64,000 bases of DNA from Aurelia coerulea. Lineage: Eukaryota > Cnidaria > Scyphozoa > Semaeostomeae > Ulmaridae. Under the pieces are notes generated by a model. The model did not search any database, had not been told where the DNA came from, and was given only the letters and a program-made list of their open reading frames with translations. A program made the translations under genes and the position numbers. Below are positions 21,360-30,079 of the stretch, in pieces (within the stretch, counting starts at the first letter, position 1; every line of letters starts with the position of its first letter). The DNA is taken from assembly GCA_039566865.1 (NCBI GenBank), contig CM076954.1, positions 8,626,001-8,690,000 on the forward strand. Direction: 5' to 3'.

Positions 21360-22045
21360 GGACTGGGGTCATTTACCCCCGTCTAAAATTAGTATTTAGG
21401 GGTAATTTTTGATTGGGTATTTTTGTTATCGTTCTCAGCATATCAAAATGTGTAGAAACCAAAATTTTCATTTCTTTATCACTTACGGATTCTTTTTTAC
21501 GAAGTTGGCTTCTATAGATGACTGGGACCAAGTACCCCATCTAAAATTAGCATTTAGGGGTAATTTTTTGATTGGGTATTTTTGTTATCGTTCTCAGCAT
21601 ATCAGAATGTGTAGAAACCAAAACGTTTCATTTCTTTATAATATACGTCTTCTGTTTTACGAAGGAGGCCCCTATGGAGGACTGGGACCAAGTACCCCCG
21701 TCTAAAATTAGTATTTAGGGGTAATTTTTTGATTGGGTATTTTTGTTATTGTTCTCAGCATATCAGAATGTGTAGAAATCAAAAGTTTCATTTCTTTATA
21801 ATATACGTCTTCTGTTTTACGAAGGAGGCCCCTATGGAGGACTGGGACCAAGTACCCCCGTCTAAAATTAGTATTTAGGGGTAATTTTTTGATTGGGTCT
21901 TTTCTTTATCATTCTCAGCATATATAGATGTGTAGAAATCAAAACGTTTCATTTCTTTATCACTCACGGTTTCCGTTTTACGAAGGGACACCCCTTTGGA
22001 GGACTGGGACCAAGTACCCCCGTCTAAAAATAGCATTTGGGGGAT
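21360..22045 (-). repeat. 161-bp tandem array, right arm
   Basis: Inverted copies of the left-arm unit, marked by TCTAAAA at 21382, 21540, 21701, 21861 and 22022 (spacing 158-161 bp). There are about 4.3 units, so the two arms differ in copy number. Confidence 0.9.
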
Positions 22046-22719
22046 TTTTCAGTTTGTGCCCAAGGAGGATGGCCAGAGCTTCCCACAATGCAACGCGCTT
22101 TGCTTCGAGATGGAATCAGATGACAGGAGTAATGGCGGCGAAGCTGAGGCAGTCATCGATACGTTTTGCACTCGCAACACATTAACGTAAAGGGGAACGA
22201 GCAGTTGTAAGCATTTTAAAGATTTAATCTCATATGCGTATTGATTGATTAACTTTGTTTTGTCTGGTATTGCCAATGAATGCATGAAAATGTTACTTAA
22301 CGGAGACGGGCCTAAGGTAATCCAGTTCTTGAAAATGGGTAACAGTTTTTGGCTCCGTTTGGGTTAACGAACGGGGACTTAAGGTTATCCTCTCGTTTCA
22401 AGTAAGATTAATACTCAATGATGCTACATTTTCTTAAGTCCCCTTAAGTCCCCACGATAAAGTAATTTTTTCGAACCTTGAAATTTGGCATTTTTGATGA
22501 ACTTTGCGTTCCTGATTATCCCTGTTAGAGTCCTGTGTGACTGATTTCAAGGAAACTGCAGCAACATAATGCTACAGTAAAATCTATTATTTATCACTAG
22601 CCTCTTGATGTAAGATCTAAGAACTTTTTGAACAATTTTGTCACAAGTTACACACCCTTATCTTTCCAATCAAACGCTGAAAATCAAAAAATTAATTATA
22701 CACATAATTCTATTTGCAG

Positions 22720-22866
22720 AAAGAAACTGATAATGCTGGTGTCAAGAAGTTTGCATACACTCCAAGTGATTCAGTGGAGAAAAAGAAAATGGAAAACCTC
22801 ATGGTATACCATTTGCCAAACAGTCCAAAACAAATAAACAAACATTCCTCTAATTCCAGAAGATAA
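22720..22866 (+). other. Exon-like open segment, product unknown
   Basis: A pyrimidine-rich TTCTATTTGCAG acceptor precedes it. The frame beginning KETDNAGVKKFAYTPSDS is open for 48 codons to TAA at 22864-22866 and is charged and low in hydrophobics. A possible donor (GTATAC) lies at about 22804. A possible first exon upstream begins with ATG near 22111 (MESDDRSNGGEAEAV) and ends at an AAC/GTAAAG donor near 22187, but the phases of the two do not match simply. I do not recognise the protein. Confidence 0.35.
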
Positions 22867-24686
22867 CTATGTAGAACTTGTAAATCATGGTACTGTAAAT
22901 TGCAGGCAAGAGGCAGTTGCAGAGCTAGGCAATTATATTAAAGGGGTAAAAGTAAAAACCTTCAGCTGGGATAGGGGTAAAATGAGTATCCAGACATATT
23001 TTTGCATTTTTCATAAACAATAATTGCCAAATTTTTAGAAGGGGGAATTTACCCCTTATACCTCCCCTGGCTCTGCTACTGACTACGGGTACTTTGGTAT
23101 AAGTGTTTGTATCATCAAGTGCAAAATGTGGGTAAATTAGGTAGCTATCTGCTTAGCCCCTAATGGGAGTGTACTACTGTACCAATACTCTTCAATACTT
23201 TTACACATCCATTTTGAGTCATCAAATATTTCACTTGCTGCAGACCTTATTCACTATTAATATCAATTTGAGGTGAATGATACAAATCTCAGCACAGCAA
23301 GAATTCTACACCATGCCTCTTTTGATGCAACTGCATTTACTAAACTATTCCATCTGTTGCTGAGAGCATTGCACGCTTTTGGGATTTCGCATCACATCAT
23401 ATTGAGGTGAATAATGCATGTTAAAAGAAATGACTTTATTGTGAATAGGGTCTATGTCAAGTCAACAACATAGTTAGCAAACAATTCCTTTCCTCTTTGC
23501 ATTGAAAAACCCCAAGAGACAGAGGTAATAGTTGGAAGCCACCCATGTTCAGAAATATCCACTGTACTATGTTTCTGCAAACACAATCTTACTGTTAGCA
23601 CACTCCCACATTTGACTCATTTAAGAACCTTCCACTGCTGAAAACCTACAGCTTGAAATTTCTTGATTCATTTTTGCTATATTAGTACTCAAGATATCAA
23701 TGTCAGTCCGTTCAACATTGGTCAACTAAAGAACAACACAGTAGTATGGGTTATAATATCAAGAAAAATGCTAAACTTGGATTGCTAAAGAGCCTACAGT
23801 TTTCAAACAAATGTTGTGATAAAATTAATGTTGATGGTCTTTTGTGAATAGATGCTCCAAGTATAGTTATCTAACCTGAAAATTATTTATTCAAAACTGA
23901 AACACAAATTATACTGTTTATCTTCTTTCTCATTGTTGCTCCAAATTCCAATGGTTCCTCTTTTTCCAAAATTTGCACAGTTGCATTCTAATGCAGGAGT
24001 TAATGGAAGAACTGGGAATTTACTTTCCAACTTCAAACTGGCATAAGTTGGACTTGCAAAAGTTGGATTTTCCATAACGGTCATGATTCAGAGATTGTTT
24101 CTCTCAGTCCCAAAGTTTTCTGAAGAGATCCTCAATGCGACTTTGATTGTAATGAGCTGAAAATCTCAGAGGTACAATAGCTTGCATAACATCAAGAGTA
24201 CTAATAACAGCCATTTATGTTTCTTGTACCAAGGTTAATCTGAAAGGAAAGGAAATAACTTCTGAGATCAGAGGACAAACAGTCTGCAAGGTTTCATCAG
24301 CCTAACTGACACTCTGACCATTCAAGCCAGTTTTTACTGCCATTCTCAGATGGGTGTTATGTTTTTGTTATGAGACCTGGATTAGTGCCAAAAGAACAGC
24401 AAGGAGTGTGGGACTCATCATTTCATTCATCAAAACTAACCACCACATTTTGCATGTGCTTTTGTTCTACTGTCAATATAGAGCAAAATTTCGTTAATGT
24501 CTCCTTATAGATTTAGATTCATATAAACCAACAAAGAAGTCTCCAAGAAGTTGTAAAATATTACGTAATTGTAAACCTTCAGTCTTGAGTTTGTTGATGG
24601 GCCTAAAATAGAAAGAGGCAAGGTCCCAGTAAAATCAAAGCAAAATCCATAGCCTGGGATGAAATTAAAGGAGATGACCATCTTAC

Positions 24687-24829
24687 TTGATGATAACAGC
24701 TCGAAGGCACTTCCATTAAAAGGTGAATATCGCTGGGACAGCTCATCAACATCGTCAGTTGCTAGCAACAAATCTTCCCTGCTGGTGTACCCTGCAGCCT
24801 GTGTGTACCCAGGTTTTCGGTATACTAGT
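24687..24829 (-). other. Exon-like open segment, minus strand, product unknown
   Basis: The acceptor ACATTTTACAG and donor GTAAGA bound a 143-bp segment. It is open in the frame YRKPGYTQAAGYTSRED...LLSS, a polar sequence like a cytoplasmic tail. A second, smaller candidate exon follows at about 24578-24602 after a strong polypyrimidine tract (TTGCCTCTTTCTATTTTAG). No family is recognised; both could be chance. Confidence 0.35.
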
Positions 24830-25417
24830 CTGTAAAATGTCAGCAAAAACAGGTTGAAGCTCACAGCTACCAGATCGCTTATCTTTAGGCAAAAATGTTA
24901 TGAATTTCGATGCAGTAGACATAAATACTGCTATGGTCTTGAAGGCAAAGACACATCACTCCATCCTTGATTCCCACACAGACAAACTTCCGCCTTTCCT
25001 TGCTTAGGCCCAGTCACGAAATCGTCCGATCGTTGCAAGAGATCGTGCAGTTGAGTCAATTGTTCTTGCTCAAGTAAACATTAAACGAGCCCTGCGAGCC
25101 CAATAGCTAATATCCAAGCCTCATAATTTTTCCAAACTATTATTAAAATGAACATTTTGCCAACAGATGTTCACATGAAACGAACAGATGCTGGCCTGAC
25201 GCTTGCTCATCGCAACTGATCTGTGAGATCTGCGTGCGCCTCGGTTTGTATAGTTGAATGATCGCTGTTGCATTGTGGGAAGGTCTGGCCATCCTCCTTG
25301 GTTTGTGCCCGTTTCGCTTCATTTTCAGCATATCAAACTACATAAGTCTACCAAGTTTCATGCTGGTATCATATTTTGCACGATTGTGGCTAATATTTTT
25401 GCTAACAGACCGGACTA

Positions 25418-25680
25418 GTTAGAGAATATGTGGTCACATGACGGGAAACGCTCCCTTTTGGCCAGTTTTACCCCTTCCCTCTAAAAAAAGCCCGGTGTAA
25501 AATCTGTTACAAAATTTTGAAAATATTTTTTCTCGCACGTGTTGAGCAAGCCTAGGAGCACACTTTCCTCGCGAACTTTTCTGATATTCCAAATATCTAT
25601 GAAATTATGCCGGTTTGAAATTGATGCAAGCATTTTTACGGTCTAAACATAGGATAAATACTTGGCAAGCAGCAAATATC
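25418..25680. other. Short unique stretch between two elements
   Basis: AT-rich, no feature seen. Its last bases begin the 9-bp duplication GAGCAGATA (25681-25689) of the next element. Confidence 0.6.
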
Positions 25681-26214
25681 GAGCAGATAAAGATAGGCAC
25701 TAAATCCTTACTGGCTAACAAAATTGACACGTGACACGCTCTAAACCAATCAAATGGAGCCAAAAACCAACCGGGAAATTTGAAATCTCAAATTTAGGCC
25801 CTTTTTGGACGATTTACCACCCTTTGCCAAAATATCATAGGATACAAGGGAAATAAGTAATTTCAAAAAATTTCTTCACAGACCTATTTCCAATGCCCTA
25901 ATGCATAGTCAATCAAGGGCGCTACGAATTATTTCAAAATTTGAAGAAATGCCAAAACTTTGAATTCGACCTCATTGTCACTGTAGTTTGTCATAGCTGA
26001 TTGATGACTGAAACGCATACTCATGGAGACTAAATATTTTGATTCGAAGGTCTCCTTCTGTATGTTGAAGTATCTTCAAAACTTCTTCAAAATTAGAGCA
26101 CTATCTGGATCTTTTTTCAGTTTGAAACTGACATAAATACCTCTGGAGATATTCAAGATTCAATGCTGAGGGTAGGCCTAAAAAACCAAACCGTCGTTAT
26201 AAATAAGAGGCGAA

Positions 26215-26499
26215 TTAAAAGGTACTTACATTTCTATCTTGCAAAAAAGGGCAATTAATCAAAATCGTGAAGCAGCACAAATGATAACGTACTTTAACTG
26301 GTTTTGATAGCAAAATTTCACTTTTTGAACCGCATTCTACTGCCAGTTTCTCCAACAAATCGTTCACATTTCTTCTTCCAACAACATTGTCAACAAGGTC
26401 CCCCAACAAAAGGAGCGCGAAAACGTCAATGTTCAGCCACATATATGCCAGCCATCGACAAATAACATACGATTCCAATGAACTTTGAACAAATAACAA
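26215..26499 (-). other. Hydrophobic open frame in left arm, paired with 28906-29148
   Basis: This frame (SSLESYVICRWLAYMWLNID...NDLLEKLAVECGSKS...) has its counterpart in the right arm at 28906-29148. The arms differ by substitutions and by one whole codon (GRRN against GRN), so both stay open. After SKPVK the DNA reads GTACGT, a possible splice donor. About 25 hydrophobic residues near the start could be a membrane segment. I do not recognise it, and it may be a captured exon or chance. Confidence 0.35.
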
Positions 26500-26655
26500 A
26501 TGTATTTACTCTCCACTTTCCAGAATGGCAAGAACTGCAACATCGAACGTGGTCAGAACGAACGATTTGGTGATGTCCTCCTCGATAACACTTGTCCTCG
26601 TGCCTTTATCCTATTCTGCTGTCATTTTTGCGAGATTATGAGTGGTAATCGACAA

Positions 26656-26928
26656 TTACATCAGCCAAAAACCTCGTATAAATTTATGAATGGCGGTCCT
26701 TGCTTTCAGCAACGCAAAAGAAATGGCTGTCGTTTCTCCTCTTACCGTACAGTACAGTGTAGCAGGTACATGAAATAAGTATGAAATGCTGATGTACGTA
26801 AGAAAGAATATAATAGCAACAAACGGAAGAAATGTACATTTTGTTTTTAATGTGAAAAAATAGATTGACCATTTCGACAAAATAACATTTGAAATACTAT
26901 TTTTAAAGCTCTTGCATATCAATTTCAC
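26656..26928 (-). other. Hydrophobic open frame in left arm, paired with 28534-28749
   Basis: This frame reads TKCTFLPFVAIIFFLTYIS and onward, with a strongly hydrophobic stretch of about 20 residues then a basic tail (KARTAIHKFIRGFW). The same frame is open in the right arm with a single visible replacement. A second overlapping frame is also open in both arms, which weakens the case for coding. Confidence 0.3.
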
Positions 26929-27659
26929 ATTCTGTGGGGATGTTGTGGAAAAATATCTATCTTTGGGCTACTTGCATCGGAGCAAAGGTTATCCACTAGA
27001 AAATCACCCTTCTATGGTCAAGCAACACAGCAGAAGCGACCAAAGCTGGACATTTATATCGCACTTGTAGACTCATGGAAACATGCACGTATTTTTCGTA
27101 AGATGGCAAAGCTTTAAATCAGTGCATGTTTTTCGAAAGTTAAGAAGCAACCCTACCTGAATTTAAAAAGCTAAGGAACCTTTGTAATTTGCAGTTTTAA
27201 TTATCCCAGCGCATTAAAAAATGTTTTTGCAATATACAGTTATAAGGTTATAACAACTATTTGGACACTATTTTGAGTGTGAATTATGTTATTTACTTGT
27301 TTTGAGATCTTACTAAGTAATTTGGGAGCCCTCTTGACCAGGCTAAATTAACTCTACACTTCTGGCACTAAAAATATAAGAAACACGCAAAAAAATGTTT
27401 TTGCTGTCAAACAGAAAATACGTGAATGCTTCCACGAGTCTGCAAAGTACTATACAAATGTCAAGATTTCTGTTTGACAGCAAAACTTTAAGTCAGTATT
27501 GAAAGTTCCTCAAAATTCTCACTATCTGAGTACTCACCGAGTACAAAAACTTCCGTAGAGGTTTGGGAGGTGTTAGACTTGCCCCAAGTCTATAACATTT
27601 GAATGGCAGATCCAGGAAATGGCGGATCGGAAGAGATAGACTTGGGGCAAGTCTAGGGA

Positions 27660-27975
27660 GGTCTCTGTGATCTCCTGTGTCGTTGTAAGAATCTAAGCAA
27701 ATCTTATGCATTCATGCCATGATCTAGATCAGGCAAGGAATATCACTTTAATTTTTGATGATCTCACAGTTCAATTTCTTGAAACGAGCTTCATGCCACT
27801 CAAGTGGCCCAGAATAATTAAAATCTTTAATATTCGAGAATGTGTTCATTTTTCATTTGGTTCTTCTTGGGCAGGATTACTTGTATGATCTAGATGGTGG
27901 CATGAATGCATAAACATAGCTTTAAAATTGTCATAAAGTGTTACAAAGACACAGGAGATCCCAGAGTGGCAGGCA
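27660..27975. repeat. Inner inverted repeat in palindrome centre
   Basis: GATCTCCTGTGTC...TTATGCATTCATGCCA (27670-27722) is inverted at 27886-27963. The centre is near 27805. A separate 27407-27484 hairpin pairs TGCTGTCAAACAGAAA with its complement. AGACTTGCCCCAAGTCT near 27575 is itself palindromic and recurs inverted near 27640. Confidence 0.75.
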
Positions 27976-29877
27976 ATTTCTTAAATATTTGGGCAATTTT
28001 TCTACCAAAAGTTTTAAAGTTTTACCAAAAGATGTCTAGTGCCAGAAGTGTAGAGTTAATTTAGCCTTGTCAAGAGGGCTTCCAAATTACTTAGTAAGAT
28101 CTCAAAACAAGTAAATAACATAATTCACACTCAAATAATGTCCAAATAGTTGCTATAACCTTATAACTGTATATTGCAAAAACATTTTTTAATGCGCTGG
28201 GATAATTAAAACTGCAAATTACAAAGGTTCCTCAGCTTTTTAAATTCAGGTAGGGCTGCTTCTTAACTTTCGAAAAACATGCACTGACTTAAAGCTTTGT
28301 CATCTTACGAAAAATACGTGCATGCTTCCAAGAGTCTACAAGTGCGATATAAATGTTCAGCTTTGGTCGCTGATGCTGTGTTGCTTGACCATAAAAGGGT
28401 GATTTTCTAATGGATGACCTTTGCTCTGATGCAAGTAGCCCGAAGATAGATATTTTTCTACAACATCCCCACAGAATGTGAAATTGATATGAAAGAGCTT
28501 TAAAAATAGTATTTCAAATGTTATTTTGTCGAAATGGTCAATCTATTTTTCACATTAAAAACAAAATGTACATTTCTTCCGTTTGTTGCTATTATATTCT
28601 TTCTTACGTACATCAGCATTTCATACTTATTTCATGTACCTGCTACACTGTACTGTACGGTAAGAGGAGAAACGACAGCCATTTCTTCTGCGCTGCTGAA
28701 AGCAAGGACCGCCATTCATAAATTTATACGAGGTTTTTGGCTGATGTAATTGTCGATTACCACTCATAATCTCGCAAAAATGACAACAGAATAGGATAAA
28801 GGCATGAGGACAAGTATTATCGAGGAAGACATCACCAAATCGTTCGTTCTGACCACGTTCGATGTTGCAGTTCTTGCCATTCTGGAAAGTGGAGAGTAAA
28901 TATATTTGTTAGTTATTCAAAGTTCATTAGAATCGTATGTTATATGTCGATGGCTGGCATATATGTGGCTGAATATTGACGCTTTCGCGCTCCTTTTGTT
29001 GGGGGGCCTTTTTGACAATGTTGTTGGAAGAAATGTGAACGATTTGTTGGAGAAACTGGCAGTAGAATGCGGTTCAAAAAGTGGAATTTTGCTATCAAAA
29101 CCAGTTAAAGTACGTTTATCATTTGTGCTGCTTCACGATTTTGATTAATTGTCCTTTTTTGCAAGATAGAAATGTAAGTACCTTTTAATTCGCCTCTTAT
29201 TTATAACGACGGTTTGGTTTTTTAGGCCCGTACAATACAACTTTTCCCGTTGTTCATTCTACCCTCTGCATTGAATCTTGAATATCTCCGGAGGTATTTA
29301 TGTCAGTTTCAAACTGAAAAAAGATCCAGATAGTGCTCTAATTTTGAAGAAGTTTTGAAGATACTTCAACACACAGAAGGAGACCTTCGAATCAAAATAT
29401 TTAGTCTCCATGAGTATGCGTTTCAGTCATCAATCAGCTATGACAAACTACAGTGACAATGAGGTCGAATTCAAAGTTTTGGCATTTCTTCAAATTTTGA
29501 AATAATTCGTAGCGCCCTTGATTGACTATGCATTAGGGCATTGGAAATAGGTCTGTGAAGAAATTTTTTGAAAATATTCATTTCCCTTGTATCCTATGAT
29601 ATTTTGGCGAAGGGTGGTAAATCGTCCAAAAAGGGCCTAAATTTGAGATTTCAAATTTCCCGGTTGGTTTTTGGCTCCATTTGATTGGTTTAGAGCGTGT
29701 CACGTGTCAATTTTGTTAGCCAGTAAGGATTTAGTGCCTATCTTGAGCAGATAAAGAATAAAACTTGACCTTCAAGAACAGCATGTCATCGATTTCAAAA
29801 ATCCTTGGTCGCGTTGGCCTAGTTTGGTCAAGGAATGAAGACAAAGTTTATGGTTCGTTTGACAAAGATTGCAGATG

Positions 29878-29890
29878 TACATACATACAT
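29878..29890 (+). repeat. (ACAT)n remnant, left flank of compound PLE
   Basis: ACATACATACAT immediately precedes the PLE end. The right flank of the compound insert is a longer (ACAT)n tract, so the insertion target was this microsatellite. Confidence 0.85.
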
Positions 29891-29943
29891 AAACTTGATG
29901 CAGAGAGGTTGGACGACAAAAAATACTATAAGCTATGTTTTAA

Positions 29944-29984
29944 CACACTGAGGCCTTTCGGACTTGTGTCCTCATCAGAGTATG
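29944..29984 (-). ncRNA. Hammerhead ribozyme, 3' end of PLE-1
   Basis: The minus strand reads stem I strand CATACT, core CTGATGA, stem II GGAC-ACAA-GTCC, core GAAA, stem III GGCC (extended AGGCCT palindrome), UC, then AGTGTG. The last pairs with CATACT (one G-U). All invariant core bases are present. The very short palindromic stem III is the form that works as a dimer in PLE hammerheads (established for PLE terminal repeats). Cleavage would fall after the UC. Confidence 0.9.
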
Positions 29985-30079
29985 ATTTCGAATGATTCTA
30001 AACTATCAACGATGTGTATATAAGCTTTTACGAGGAAATTCTATACTTGAGGATTATGATGCACGAGGTAGATATTTAA

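Larger units (their letters stand above)
22061..25300. mobile_element. 3.24-kb MULE-like element nested in the foldback arm
   Basis: The ends are inverted copies: CAAGGAGGATGGCCAGAGCT and onward at the left, with its near complement at the right, about 36 bp similar through CCCACAATGCAAC. GTTTGTGCC flanks both sides (22052-22060 and 25301-25309), a 9-bp target duplication, and the reconstructed empty site aligns with the intact left arm of the host foldback element. It has no long ORF. Instead it contains exon-like segments with good splice sites on both strands (22720 plus, 24687-24829 minus), raising the possibility of captured host gene pieces. MULE assignment rests on the 9-bp duplication only. 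Confidence 0.78.
18981..25417. mobile_element. Large foldback DNA element with tandem-repeat arms
   Basis: The ends are TAGTCCGGTCTG (18981-18992) and its complement (25406-25417). Inward, the left arm to about 19645 is the reverse complement of the right arm. The right arm runs from about 21350 to 22051 and resumes at 25310 after the 3.24-kb element inserted at 22061-25300. Each arm has an outer unique part of about 120 bp (for example AAATATGATACCAGCAT) and an inner array of 161-bp repeats. Removing the inserted element makes the two arms align through the break. The only candidate duplication is GTT on each side (3 bp, weak). The central 1.7 kb shows no transposase. Arms built of tandem repeats recall Foldback/Galileo elements. 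Confidence 0.75.
25690..29744. mobile_element. 4.06-kb near-palindromic MULE-like element
   Basis: The left arm (25690 to about 27369) is the reverse complement of the right arm (about 28037 to 29744), about 1.7 kb each, with few differences. The outer termini are AAGATAGGCACTAAATCC and its complement. GAGCAGATA flanks both ends (25681-25689 and 29745-29753), a 9-bp target duplication. The central 670 bp contain a second inverted repeat (about 27660-27730 against 27882-27975) and a smaller hairpin. No transposase motif is seen. The arms carry two paired open frames, described separately. Confidence 0.85.

Noticed and set aside
18981..25417. GTT as a firm 3-bp target duplication
   Set aside because: Three bases can match by chance, and the exact outer end is not independently fixed; reported only as weak.
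29765..29880. ATG-initiated frame MSSISKILGRVGLVWSRNED as a host first exon
   Set aside because: It is only about 38 codons before the PLE end and cannot be followed on the far side of the insert, so I cannot support a gene.
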